Part shown: piece by piece, positions 25,766 through 33,891 of the stretch
Layout: every line of letters starts with the position of its first letter
Numbering within the stretch: the first letter of the stretch is position 1
From: Bacteriovorax sp. MedPE-SWde
GTDB lineage: Bacteria > Bdellovibrionota > Bacteriovoracia > Bacteriovoracales > Bacteriovoracaceae
DNA: 64,000 nucleotides
Reading direction: 5' to 3'
Assembly (NCBI GenBank): GCA_001874305.1
Contig: MPCU01000002.1
Coordinates: forward strand, 186,001-250,000
Notes under the pieces: generated by a model
Database searches by the model: none
What the model was told of the DNA's origin: nothing
What the model saw: the letters and a program-made list of their open reading frames with translations, nothing else
Made by a program: the position numbers and the translations under genes

Positions 25766-25896
25766 TCATTCCTCAATAATTTTTTCTTTTATTATAGATG
25801 AAATAAATTCTCTTTAACAATAGTATTAAATACCTGACTATAAAGGTGCGCCATATACCTTTTGACATTTCTAGAGCTGCAATTGAATATCTAAAA

Positions 25897-26577
25897 ATGG
25901 AAAAAAAGAAAAATGAAAATGGTTTTTTAAATCTCATTATAAATGTTGTTATCCCAAGCCTTATATTAGTAAAGTTAAGTGCTGATGACAGGCTCGGACA
26001 AGTCTACTCATTGATTCTCGCACTCGCTTTCCCTATTGGGTACGGTGTTTATGACTATATAAAGTCGAAGAAACTAAACTTTATCTCGGCCCTAGGTCTT
26101 ATAAGTGTTCTCCTAACAGGAGGAATTGGTCTCTTTAAACTTAATAAGGACTGGATGGTTGTAAAAGAAACGGCAATCCCACTAATCATTGGTATAGCAG
26201 TACTTATCTCTCAAAGAACAAAGTATCCTCTCGTTAGAACAATTTTAAATCAAGTATTTGATTTAGAGAAAATTGATGAAGAGTTTAAAAAATCAGGTCA
26301 TGACGAACTATTTGAAAAGAATATTAAGACTTCTGGGGTCTGGCTTGGACTCACATTCTTTATATCTGCTGCCTTAAACTATATTCTCGCAGTTATGATT
26401 CTAAAAGGCGAGCCAGGATCTGTTGAGTTCAATGAAAGTCTAGGGAAAATGACGGCCCTTAGCTTTCCAGTTATATCTGTGCCAATGCTTATTATGGTCG
26501 GAGTCATCATCTTTGTTTTGGTGAACTCTATAAAGAAGTATACGTCTCTTGAACTTGAAGACATTGTTAAACAATAG
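25897..26577 (+). CDS. Multi-pass membrane protein, VC0807 family
   Basis: 226 residues from the ATG at 25897 with at least six hydrophobic helices and a short cytoplasmic loop (DLEKIDEEFKKSGHDELFEKN) between helices 4 and 5. The N-terminal NLIINVVIPSLILVKLS and the repeated glycine/proline-containing helices resemble the VC0807 family, whose function is unknown. A GTG at 25846 would add 17 residues; neither start has a clear ribosome binding site. It lies eight bases before the aldo-keto reductase and is probably co-transcribed. Confidence 0.7.
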   Translation: MEKKKNENGFLNLIINVVIPSLILVKLSADDRLGQVYSLILALAFPIGYGVYDYIKSKKLNFISALGLISVLLTGGIGLFKLNKDWMVVKETAIPLIIGIAVLISQRTKYPLVRTILNQVFDLEKIDEEFKKSGHDELFEKNIKTSGVWLGLTFFISAALNYILAVMILKGEPGSVEFNESLGKMTALSFPVISVPMLIMVGVIIFVLVNSIKKYTSLELEDIVKQ

Positions 26578-26585
26578 GACTCGCC

Positions 26586-27626
26586 ATGAAATTTAGAAAG
26601 CTAGGAAATACAGATCTAGATGTTAGTGTCATTTGCCTTGGGACAATGACCTGGGGTGTTCAAAATACTGAAGCACAGGCCCATGAGCAACTAGACTTCG
26701 CGCTAGACAGTGGAGTTAATTTCTTTGATACGGCGGAAATGTACCCAGTACCTCCAACTGCCGATACATATACAAAAACAGAACAGTATATTGGAAGATG
26801 GGATAAATTAAAAACAGACAGAGACAAGATCATACTTGCAACTAAAGTCGCTGGTCCATCAGAGTTTATGTCCTATATTCGTCATGGAAAGAATAGGCTT
26901 GATTCTCAAAATATAAAGCAAGCTTGTGAAGATAGTCTTAAGAGACTTCAAGTTGATTATATCGATCTCTACCAAATCCACTGGCCAAATAGACAAACAA
27001 ACTTCTTTGGAAACCTAGGTTTTGAATATAATGAAAATGAGGACTTTCTTCCTATAGAAGAAACACTTCGCGCGTTAGAAGAGCTTAAGAAAGAAGGAAA
27101 AATTAGAAATATAGGTCTTTCAAATGAAACTCCGTGGGGCCTAATGAAATACCTTGAACTTGCAAAGAGTGAAGGGCTGTCTCAAGTTGTAAGTGTTCAA
27201 AACCCTTACAGCTTATTAAACCGTACTTATGAAATAGGTATGTCAGAGATTTCAATTAGAGAAAAAGTAGGTCTACTTGCCTACTCTCCTCTAGGGTTTG
27301 GTGTTCTGTCTGGTAAGTACCTAGATGGTAAAAAGCCTGAAAATGCTCGACTAACTCTATTTGATAGATTTGTAAGGTACTCAACTCCAAAGGCACAACG
27401 AGCAACTGAGCTATATTGTAATACTGCAAAAGATTTTGGTTTAAGTCCTGTCCAAATGGCACTAGCGTTTGTTAATTCAAGAGAGTTTTTAACTAGTAAT
27501 ATCATTGGTGCAACTACAATGGAGCAACTTAAAGAAAATATTAGCTCTATAGACATTAGCCTTTCAGCAGAGAATCTTAAGGCCATTGAAGACATACACC
27601 AAGAAATAACCAACCCTTGCCCTTAG
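26586..27626 (+). CDS. Tas-like NADP(H)-dependent aldo-keto reductase
   Basis: 346 residues, the length of Tas. Motifs: NTDLDVSVICLGTMTWGVQN at the N-terminus, catalytic Asp and Tyr in FFDTAEMYPVPP, Lys in LATKVAG, His in YQIHWPNR. The insertion before QYIGRW is typical of Tas rather than of smaller AKRs. It reduces aldehydes or ketones with NADPH; the natural substrate is unknown. Confidence 0.92.
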   Translation: MKFRKLGNTDLDVSVICLGTMTWGVQNTEAQAHEQLDFALDSGVNFFDTAEMYPVPPTADTYTKTEQYIGRWDKLKTDRDKIILATKVAGPSEFMSYIRHGKNRLDSQNIKQACEDSLKRLQVDYIDLYQIHWPNRQTNFFGNLGFEYNENEDFLPIEETLRALEELKKEGKIRNIGLSNETPWGLMKYLELAKSEGLSQVVSVQNPYSLLNRTYEIGMSEISIREKVGLLAYSPLGFGVLSGKYLDGKKPENARLTLFDRFVRYSTPKAQRATELYCNTAKDFGLSPVQMALAFVNSREFLTSNIIGATTMEQLKENISSIDISLSAENLKAIEDIHQEITNPCP

Positions 27627-27649
27627 TCGGCACTTATTGCCGACTCTTT
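27625..27649 (+). terminator. Terminator hairpin after the aldo-keto reductase
   Basis: An 8-bp stem AGTCGGCA / TGCCGACT (27625-27632 with 27638-27645) with a five-base loop, overlapping the stop codon, followed by CTTTG. The T run is short. Confidence 0.65.
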
Positions 27650-27717
27650 GTCCCAACGCATCTAAATAGCAATTTTTTGATAAAATCATAACTGTATTGC
27701 CTTAGGAGGGCCTAGTT

Positions 27718-28323
27718 ATGATGGACAAGTTTTTAAAGAATAAAAACGAACCCCAAGTTAACCCACTTTCAAAAGTCTTCTACGACCTCGAAAGTATTGA
27801 CGAGTCACCATTTAGAATGGCGATGGCGTCTTATAATGCTCTCAAACAAGAAGCAAAAAGTAGTGAGGAACTCTTCTACTACCTTATAGAGGATGCAATG
27901 TTTACTTCTCTCTATGCGACTTTCTATGAACAACTCTTAGTAACGATAGGACAGAACCCAGATTTTACTTTAGATCTCATTGAAAAATTTTCAGATGATG
28001 GTGACGAAAGAGAGAGACTCATAGCTGGTCAAGCTCAGGATCACTTATCATTCATTGAAAACTTTGGAATGTGTGATGGTTGTAAGTGTTGCGAGAATCA
28101 TACTGATGTCGCAGAGCTTATCGCTCCTTTTCAAAAAGGCGATATTGATTTTTTTACAGAGCTCTATATTGGTATGCAGACAATACAATTTTCTATGGAG
28201 TATCTAATTTTTGAAGTAATTCCTAATGATGTAGAAATAGCGAAGTCTTTTAGTCCTAAGAATATTATGGACTGGAGACAAACAATCTATAGCTATGCTC
28301 AACTAAAAGCGAGCGAGGTTTAG
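27718..28323 (+). CDS. Unrecognised helical protein with a Cys cluster
   Basis: 201 residues from an ATG with AGGAGGG seven bases upstream, so translation is well supported. It is acidic and mostly helical, without signal peptide or membrane helix. The only striking feature is Cys119-x2-Cys122-x-Cys124-Cys125 followed by His128 (CDGCKCCENH), which could hold a metal or a redox pair. Overall helical organisation with a long hydrophobic middle recalls TorD-like chaperones, but I find no family motif and do not assign one. It is monocistronic. Confidence 0.7.
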   Translation: MMDKFLKNKNEPQVNPLSKVFYDLESIDESPFRMAMASYNALKQEAKSSEELFYYLIEDAMFTSLYATFYEQLLVTIGQNPDFTLDLIEKFSDDGDERERLIAGQAQDHLSFIENFGMCDGCKCCENHTDVAELIAPFQKGDIDFFTELYIGMQTIQFSMEYLIFEVIPNDVEIAKSFSPKNIMDWRQTIYSYAQLKASEV

Positions 28324-28359
28324 ACCTCACTATTCATTTCTAATTAAAACTGTCATCTC

Positions 28360-28414
28360 TTGAGTCCCACAGGTTTCCCGCATAAAATAGATTATATTTT
28401 ACAAAAGGAAACCT
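28360..28414 (+). promoter_or_regulatory. Promoter with inverted repeat reaching the ribosome binding site
   Basis: TTGAGT (28360-28365) and TAAAAT (28383-28388) are spaced by 17 bases. An 8-bp inverted repeat AGGTTTCC (28371-28378) and GGAAACCT (28407-28414) brackets the -10. The right half contains the Shine-Dalgarno GGAAA just before the ATG at 28415. If transcription began upstream the two arms could pair and hide the start site; from the predicted start only the right arm is in the message. Confidence 0.45.
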
Positions 28415-28981
28415 ATGAAGACATTAATTCTTAAATCTTTAATTGCAATTACTTTAATGACATCTCAAGCAATGGGCTCAGGTCTAGCTGGTGGTGAAAC
28501 ATATAAAGCAAACTACCTTTCAGGAGATATCTCTGTTAGATGTAACTCTGGTAGAGAAACTAATTACGTTAACTATAGATGTAGAGGATCATACCTATCT
28601 CCAGAATCTCGTTCAAAGTTTGTTGATGATTCTCAATCTGGTGCAGACAAAGTAACTCTTACTTTTAGAGATCACAGAAATAAGAAGAGAACTAAGAAAT
28701 CTTCTTTTAATTCAGTAAAGGGTGAAAGTAAGAAGTCTTTTAATCTATGGATTAGAACTCTTACACAAAGACCATTATTAAATTCTGGAAACAATGAAAT
28801 TTCATACTCACTTACTAAGAATGGATCAGAAGTTTCTAATGGTGTCTTCTCTGTTCTAGTAGAAGATCAACCAGTAAGATATTGTCGCTACAGATCGTAT
28901 CACTCATCAAATATGAATGATTGTAGAAATCCTTCTTTTGTATGTAATCAATATTTTAGAGAGCAAAACGGTTGTAAGTAG
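28415..28981 (+). CDS. Secreted protein of unknown function
   Basis: 188 residues with a clear signal peptide (MKTLILKSLIAITLMTSQAMG). The mature protein is basic and rich in Ser, Arg, Asn and Tyr, with six cysteines, four of them in the last 45 residues (YCRYRSYHSSNMNDCRN...CNQYF...GCK), suggesting disulfides. No family is recognised. A ribosome binding site (AAAGGAAA) precedes the ATG, and a strong terminator follows. It looks like a small periplasmic or extracellular protein. Confidence 0.75.
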   Translation: MKTLILKSLIAITLMTSQAMGSGLAGGETYKANYLSGDISVRCNSGRETNYVNYRCRGSYLSPESRSKFVDDSQSGADKVTLTFRDHRNKKRTKKSSFNSVKGESKKSFNLWIRTLTQRPLLNSGNNEISYSLTKNGSEVSNGVFSVLVEDQPVRYCRYRSYHSSNMNDCRNPSFVCNQYFREQNGCK

Positions 28982-28986
28982 ATAAG

Positions 28987-29020
28987 AAAAAGCCCCTTTA
29001 TTTAAGGGGCTTTTTTTTTT
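28987..29020. terminator. Strong bidirectional terminator
   Basis: AGCCCCTT / AAGGGGCT with extra A/T pairs (stem 28987-28998 with 29004-29015) and ten T on the plus strand, five-plus T on the minus strand. It serves both the secreted-protein gene and the convergent cold-shock gene. Confidence 0.93.
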
Positions 29021-29435
29021 ATAGAATTAATTTAACGTGTATTGCGCAAGCTCCATTCGGCCCTTGACCTACTTCAAACTCAACTTCATCACCATCATTT
29101 ACTTCTTCGCCAACAACGGCACTTGTATGAAAGAATAGGTCATCCATCTTATTATTAGGTTTAATAAACCCGAACCCCTTAATAGGATCGAAGAACTTTA
29201 CTTCTCCGTCATATGTATGTCTTTTCTTTATTTCATCATGTCTTACAACTTCATCAATTTGATCTTCATCCCAAACTATTTCGTGTATAGTTACAAGCTT
29301 CTCACCCTTGTGAATTTTTTCTAGCTGTAGAATTACATCTGCTTCAGTTTTCCCATCAACAAGCATATTCTTTCTTTTACGATTCTTAGTTTTATCCATA
29401 TCGTATTTAACTAGTTCTACTCTAATTTTCTTCAT
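29019..29435 (-). CDS. Cold-shock-domain protein with N-terminal extension
   Basis: 138 residues. Residues about 76-138 form a cold-shock domain with RNP1 KGFGFIKP and RNP2 DLFFHTSAV, which binds single-stranded nucleic acid. The preceding 75 residues are charged and contain a Lys/Arg-rich stretch (DKTKNRKRKNML) with no family match. Most CspA proteins are about 70 residues, so this is a fused, longer variant. GAGG lies nine bases before the ATG. Confidence 0.88.
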   Translation of the reverse strand: MKKIRVELVKYDMDKTKNRKRKNMLVDGKTEADVILQLEKIHKGEKLVTIHEIVWDEDQIDEVVRHDEIKKRHTYDGEVKFFDPIKGFGFIKPNNKMDDLFFHTSAVVGEEVNDGDEVEFEVGQGPNGACAIHVKLIL

Positions 29436-29548
29436 ATATATTCCTCATTTTATTTAATGATATCTATATATAGCTCTTATTGTGATTTGTAAGATATTTT
29501 GTCTGAATTTATAGATTTTATATTGTTTTTAGGTATTTAGATGAATAA

Positions 29549-29569
29549 ACGCCCCAATGAATGGGGCGT
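29549..29569 (-). terminator. Terminator of fabH
   Basis: An 8-bp stem ACGCCCCA / TGGGGCGT (29549-29556 with 29562-29569) and, on the minus strand, TTTATTC after it. It lies 19 bases beyond the fabH stop. Confidence 0.75.
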
Positions 29570-29587
29570 AGATGTATTTAGTCTTAA

Positions 29588-30604
29588 TTAGAATCGATAA
29601 AGAGACGATGCCCAAGTAAACCCAGATCCAAAGGCAGCAGAAGCAACCAACATTCCGGGTTTAAGCTTTCCTTCCTTAACAGCATCATGCATTCCAAGTG
29701 GAATCGTCGCCGCAGTAGTATTTCCATATTTCTGAATTGTATTAAATACCTTTTCTTCAGGAATTCCCATCATCTCAGCAAGTTTAGAATTAATTCTTAA
29801 ATTTGCTTGATGAAATAAGAATAGATCAATATCTTCAAACTTCACTTCGCTTTCTTTACATAAGTTTATTAGAGATTGTGACATTTTCTTTACTGCATTA
29901 ACAAAGACAACCTTCCCATTCATCTGTGGAAAATGTAGTCCCTCATCTAGCATCTTTTGATCACATCTATTTTCACTATTAAAACCAGTTCCAGGTCCAG
30001 GTAACCATAGCTCCTTTGCATATGATCCATCACAGTGTAGATGACAATTGATAATATGACTGTCGGCCTTATCATCTTTGACATCAGTTGCACTCATGAC
30101 AATTGCTCCTGCACCATCACCAAAGAGCACTCCAACATTTCTTCCCTCAGGAGATCTATCCAGACCTTTAGAGTGAATTTCAGCTCCTATTACAAGGATA
30201 TTCTTATTTGAACCACTTTTAATAAATTTATCTGCAATACTCATTGCATAGAGAAAACCAGTACATTGCTGGCGAATATCTAAAGTAGGTATGCCTGGCA
30301 CTCCAAGCTTATCTTGTAGGAAACAACCTGCACCTGGAAAATCATGATCAGGTGATAGTGTAGCAAAAATAATCATATCAAGATCGTTCTTATCTATTCC
30401 AGCGTTCTCTATTGCCTCAACAGAGGCCTTTAGCGCAAGATCAGAAGTAGATGTATTAGCATCAACCCATCTTCTTTCAACGATACCAGTTCTTTGCTGA
30501 ATCCACTCATCCGAAGTATTCATCATTTTTTCTAAATCATGATTCGTAACAACTCTTTCTGGTACAAATGAACCAACACCAGTTATTTTGCTTGATAATG
30601 CCAT
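29588..30604 (-). CDS. fabH: Beta-ketoacyl-ACP synthase III (FabH-type)
   Basis: 338 residues. Catalytic triad residues are visible: Cys114 (RQQCTGFLYAMS), His in LFLFHQANLRI and Asn in KYGNTTAATIP. It condenses acetyl-CoA (or a branched/other acyl-CoA) with malonyl-ACP to begin fatty-acid synthesis. The gene stands alone rather than in a plsX-fabH-fabD operon, so it could be a paralogue used for a special product; other FabH-fold enzymes such as PqsD or BacF are alternatives. GGGTG precedes the ATG. Confidence 0.88.
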   Translation of the reverse strand: MALSSKITGVGSFVPERVVTNHDLEKMMNTSDEWIQQRTGIVERRWVDANTSTSDLALKASVEAIENAGIDKNDLDMIIFATLSPDHDFPGAGCFLQDKLGVPGIPTLDIRQQCTGFLYAMSIADKFIKSGSNKNILVIGAEIHSKGLDRSPEGRNVGVLFGDGAGAIVMSATDVKDDKADSHIINCHLHCDGSYAKELWLPGPGTGFNSENRCDQKMLDEGLHFPQMNGKVVFVNAVKKMSQSLINLCKESEVKFEDIDLFLFHQANLRINSKLAEMMGIPEEKVFNTIQKYGNTTAATIPLGMHDAVKEGKLKPGMLVASAAFGSGFTWASSLYRF

Positions 30605-30795
30605 TTCACACCCTTTTTTTTATTTTTAAATTAAACTTAAGCTTATCACTAAACATCCCTATTGAAAGGACAGTCCATCTTTTCCGCCCCTACGGATGAC
30701 AAAAAAACTCCGCTAAGCCATTAATTTTCTTCATTTTTTATTGCCATATGATTTTTTCTTGCTAGACTTTATATATTCCAAGGAAGGAATTAAAA

Positions 30796-31656
30796 ATGTC
30801 TAAGCTTAGACACCTTATGGTGGCCAATACATTTATCTTATCCCAGTTAGTCTTCGCATCTCTTGAAGACAATAACTACTACCCTCAGTACTTAACAGAG
30901 AATATTCAGACCTATTCTAAAGACGATGTTCTTAAAAAGAAGCTACGTGAAGTAATTTCATTTTATCATGAAGTAAAAGATGGTCAAAAAGACTGGATCC
31001 ATGCAGCAGCTTGTCCAACAGGCGCCAGCTGTATAAGACAAAGAAGTGACATCAATTACAAAGAAGCAAGACGCCATCTCTTTGGTGACATTCATCTTGA
31101 GCAAGATGAACGTGGAAACTATTTTGTAAAAGATAAATACTGCGAGATAGAATTTAATAAGACTCATAAAGTTGGCCCTAAGAGAATACCAAATTCTAAA
31201 TACATTAACTGTGAGCACACGTGGCCTCAGAGTAGATTCAATACGGGTTATTCAAAGAGTCTACAAAAGAATGATCTTCACCACCTCTACCCAGTAAAGT
31301 CGAATGCTAATTCCGTTAGAAGTAATATTATCTTCGGAGAAGTAATTGGTAAGGACCTTGGACCTAATTGTACAGTTTCTCGAAGAGGAGTTATGGATTA
31401 TCCAGGTTCAAAAGCTAAAGCATTTGAGCCGCCAAAGAATCACAGAGGTGACGTTGCTAGGGCAATTTTTTACTTCTCTGTGAGATATGACTCTCCTGTA
31501 ACTGAATCTGAAGAGTTCTACCTTAGAAGATGGCACAAAGAAGATCCAATCTCTCAAGAAGAAAGAATTCGTAACGATAAAATCTTTGCTATTCAAAAAA
31601 ACAGAAACCCATTTGTCGACGATGAAACTCTTGTTGACCAAATAAAAGACTTCTAA
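30796..31656 (+). CDS. Endonuclease I-type secreted nuclease (paralogue 2)
   Basis: 286 residues with a Sec signal peptide (MSKLRHLMVANTFILSQLVFA) and no lipobox, so it is probably fully exported. His-Me finger core: INCEHTWPQSRFNTGY and KNDLHHLYPVKSNANSVRS. The C-terminal part (FEPPKNHRGDVARAIFYFSV, RRWHKEDP, NPFVD) matches the other endonuclease I at 16223-17260. Cys residues at the N-terminal CPTGASC probably form a disulfide. AAGGAAGG lies seven bases before the ATG. Its stop overlaps the start of the lipoprotein gene (TAATG). Confidence 0.93.
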   Translation: MSKLRHLMVANTFILSQLVFASLEDNNYYPQYLTENIQTYSKDDVLKKKLREVISFYHEVKDGQKDWIHAAACPTGASCIRQRSDINYKEARRHLFGDIHLEQDERGNYFVKDKYCEIEFNKTHKVGPKRIPNSKYINCEHTWPQSRFNTGYSKSLQKNDLHHLYPVKSNANSVRSNIIFGEVIGKDLGPNCTVSRRGVMDYPGSKAKAFEPPKNHRGDVARAIFYFSVRYDSPVTESEEFYLRRWHKEDPISQEERIRNDKIFAIQKNRNPFVDDETLVDQIKDF

Positions 31657-32063
31657 TGAAACACCAACTACTCATTCTTGGACTTATTCTTGTACTAACA
31701 TCCTGTGCAACAACGTCTCCTAAGCCTGTTAAGAGAAAGCTAACTGAACGAGAAAGGATTCTTGAGTACTATAGACTACTTCGAAAAAAGAAAAGTTCTA
31801 GATCAAGCGTTCGCAACAAGAGAGTAACTGTCAGACCTAAAAAAGTTAAAAAATATAAAATTAAAATGGTCGATATATCAGAACAAAAAGTTGAAATAGA
31901 ACAACGACTAGTATTCTTTTGTATGGAAAATAGAAAGAGCAAAAGGTTTAGCGCAGACAAGAGCTGTGAGGAATATACGAAAAATATTTTAATGAAGTGT
32001 AACGGTAGTTTTATTTCTGGAGATACGAGACTCACACGATGTGTGAAGTCCCGTCTTAAATAA
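31656..32063 (+). CDS. Small basic lipoprotein of unknown function
   Basis: 135 residues. The leader MKHQLLILGLILVLTSC ends in a lipobox (LTSC). The mature part starts with a long basic region (RKLTERERILEYYRLLRKKK, then many Arg/Lys/Ser) and ends in a region with four cysteines likely to pair. Coupled to the endonuclease by a one-base TAATG overlap. A basic lipoprotein could hold DNA or cell-wall polymer for the nuclease, but that is inference. Confidence 0.72.
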   Translation: MKHQLLILGLILVLTSCATTSPKPVKRKLTERERILEYYRLLRKKKSSRSSVRNKRVTVRPKKVKKYKIKMVDISEQKVEIEQRLVFFCMENRKSKRFSADKSCEEYTKNILMKCNGSFISGDTRLTRCVKSRLK

Positions 32064-32069
32064 TTTTAG

Positions 32070-32225
32070 CTATTTAATTTTTACTTTCTCTTCTTCTTTA
32101 CATTTTGGCGCTAGTTTATCACAAACTACACCTTGATCATCTTCACCTTTAAATGGGAATGATCTTTTTAGACTGAGATTTTCAAGTTCTTTCTCTTCAA
32201 GTCTAAATCTTTCACGTAAACTCAT
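32070..32225 (-). CDS. Small protein (51 residues) with a strong ribosome binding site
   Basis: The frame is open to 32300, but AAGGAGG lies five bases before the ATG at 32225, which defines a 51-residue product. It is very charged (RERFRLEEKELENLSLKR) and has one Cys pair (CDKLAPKC). No signal peptide and no family recognised. It is convergent with the lipoprotein gene, six bases between stops. Confidence 0.6.
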   Translation of the reverse strand: MSLRERFRLEEKELENLSLKRSFPFKGEDDQGVVCDKLAPKCKEEEKVKIK

Positions 32226-32360
32226 CCTTACCTCCTTATAAGCAGTTGATCTTATTGTGAGTAACATCAATAATACACATTTACACACAATTGACCGCAA
32301 GTCAAGAAATGTAAGTTATTGTCACAAACTTACATGAAATCTTTATGATAGAATTTAGAT

Positions 32361-32804
32361 ATGAAGAGAATTTTGATCAAAACAAAAGTAAGAGGAACAC
32401 CTAAAGAGATCATAAATTCTTTTAACAAAGACCTCTTATTAAAAGTTACTCCACCTCTGATAAACGTAGAAATCACACAATATGATGGACATAGCATTGG
32501 TGACGAAATCCATATCATTAGCTCTCTCTTTGGAAATTATCAGTCTTGGGTAAATACGGTTATAGACGCCCACGAAACAGAGAATTTAATATACTTCACT
32601 GACAAAGCAAAAGAGATGCCCTTTCCTATTACAAGCTGGGAGCATACACATAAAATACAAAAACTTGATGAAACATTCTGCTATATCATCGATGATATAA
32701 AGTATGACACTGGAAGCTCCTTTAGCAATGCATTCATTTACCCATTGCTCTATGCATGTCTCTACTATAGAAAGCCAATATATATGGATACATTCAACGG
32801 GTAG
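32361..32804 (+). CDS. SRPBCC-like ligand-binding protein
   Basis: 147 residues. Pattern: an N-terminal strand, the TPKEIINSFNKDLLLKVTPP helix, GDEIHIISS, NWVN-like SWVNTVIDAHETENLIYFTD, WEHTHKIQK and a C-terminal helix. This is consistent with START/SRPBCC cup-shaped folds that bind hydrophobic ligands. The evidence is fold-level only. It begins upstream of the DTW gene with a five-base gap between them, so the two are probably one transcript. Confidence 0.6.
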   Translation: MKRILIKTKVRGTPKEIINSFNKDLLLKVTPPLINVEITQYDGHSIGDEIHIISSLFGNYQSWVNTVIDAHETENLIYFTDKAKEMPFPITSWEHTHKIQKLDETFCYIIDDIKYDTGSSFSNAFIYPLLYACLYYRKPIYMDTFNG

Positions 32805-32809
32805 AAAAA

Positions 32810-33400
32810 ATGGCCAAGAGAGAAGTATGTAATAAGTGTTTAAGACCCTTAAAGGTATGTTACTGCCGTTCCATAAATTTATTCAGACCTAACTCTAAGA
32901 TCCTAATACTCAGGGATCATAAAGAAAAATTACACCCCTTTAATACTGCACGTATTGCAGAACTATCTCTAGACTCATGCACGGTACTCGATACAGACTC
33001 CAAAGATTTCTCATCTAAGCTTGAAGAGTTTATAAATGAATATAGTCCATGTTTAATTTTTAAGAAGGAGGATTCAAAACCTCTTGAAGAAAATTTATCC
33101 AAACTAGATAGTAAGAATTTTATACTTCTTGATGGAACATGGTCTAAGGCCAAGAAGATTCTATTCACTAACCCTTCTCTACAAAGTCTTACTACCTATC
33201 ACTTAAACCCTAGGCATCAGACTGTTTACAAGTCACTACGAAAAGCATGTGGCGAGGAATTTGTTAGTACATTTGAAGCCGTATTAGAAACTCTAGAACT
33301 TATAGATGATTTAACTGAAGAGCAAAGAGAGAAAGTTATTACTCCACTAAAGTATGTTGTTAAACAACAGGAAGAAATAAAAAAAGGGCCTAATAAATAG
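32810..33400 (+). CDS. DTW-domain tRNA 3-(3-amino-3-carboxypropyl)uridine synthase-like protein
   Basis: 196 residues. N-terminal zinc-like cysteines C8-x2-C11-x5-C17-x-C19 (CNKCLRPLKVCYC), then the SPOUT-like DTW core with the eponymous motif in the form LLDGTWSKAKK, and LNPRHQTVYKSLRKACGEE. In E. coli the DTW protein TapT adds the acp3U modification to tRNA using S-adenosylmethionine. The motif here is DGTW rather than D-T-W in sequence, as in many homologues. Located in the cytoplasm. Confidence 0.85.
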   Translation: MAKREVCNKCLRPLKVCYCRSINLFRPNSKILILRDHKEKLHPFNTARIAELSLDSCTVLDTDSKDFSSKLEEFINEYSPCLIFKKEDSKPLEENLSKLDSKNFILLDGTWSKAKKILFTNPSLQSLTTYHLNPRHQTVYKSLRKACGEEFVSTFEAVLETLELIDDLTEEQREKVITPLKYVVKQQEEIKKGPNK

Positions 33401-33417
33401 ACCCTAATTTTATCATT

Positions 33418-33735
33418 TTACATTTTCTTCCAAGACTTACACCAACCACATGCTGATACATACTTGTTTGCCATCATTGGACAAGGAGCATAACCCCCAG
33501 TCTCTTTTTTCTTCTTGTACCACTTACAGTTTAGACAAGTAGAGTTTGGCTTATACTTCTTATGACCTTTTGCATCTACTGCATTAAGAACATAATCTAA
33601 TCTTGATTTATTTTTAGCTACTCTTTTACCAGCTGGAGCTGCACCAACTTTACAAGCAGCTGCGAACGCTTCTCTTCCTGCTACGAAAGTAGCAAGACTC
33701 ATTAAACTTGTTTTAAAGAAATCTCTTCTTTTCAT
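33418..33735 (-). CDS. High-potential iron-sulfur protein (HiPIP), Tat-exported
   Basis: 105 residues. Twin-arginine leader (MKRRDFFKTSLMSLATFVAG), then a 65-residue domain with the HiPIP cluster cysteines: C68-x2-C71 (CLNCKWY), one in APCPMM and the last in GWCKSW. This is the pattern that binds a 4Fe-4S cluster at high potential. One extra Cys in SACGWC is unusual. Such proteins carry electrons in the periplasm to cytochrome-type or photosynthetic partners; the partner is not in the window. A GGAG box lies before the ATG. Confidence 0.88.
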   Translation of the reverse strand: MKRRDFFKTSLMSLATFVAGREAFAAACKVGAAPAGKRVAKNKSRLDYVLNAVDAKGHKKYKPNSTCLNCKWYKKKKETGGYAPCPMMANKYVSACGWCKSWKKM

Positions 33736-33841
33736 ATATACTCCTATTTAATTTGTTCCATTATTAAGGAATATAGCACAAGAAAAGCTCATCGTATATT
33801 GACCTAAGTCATGAAATACTAAGTTTTTTAGCTACTTAGAT

Positions 33842-33857
33842 ACGAACAATTGTTCGT
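33842..33857. promoter_or_regulatory. Perfect 16-bp palindrome resembling a Gram-positive-type LexA box
   Basis: ACGAACAATTGTTCGT is identical on both strands and contains CGAAC-N4-GTTCG, the core of LexA/DinR boxes of Gram-positive bacteria. It lies 35 bases upstream of the bpt ATG, at the position of the -35 region. A TATAAT (33880-33885) downstream would start transcription at about the ATG. Which protein binds is not known. Confidence 0.5.
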
Positions 33858-33891
33858 GCAATCAAACATCCTAAAATGCTATAATAACAAT

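Noticed and set aside
33842-33857. SOS control of alkB through the LexA-like palindrome
   Set aside because: alkB is transcribed from the opposite side as the last gene of the aap operon, so this site cannot be its promoter operator.
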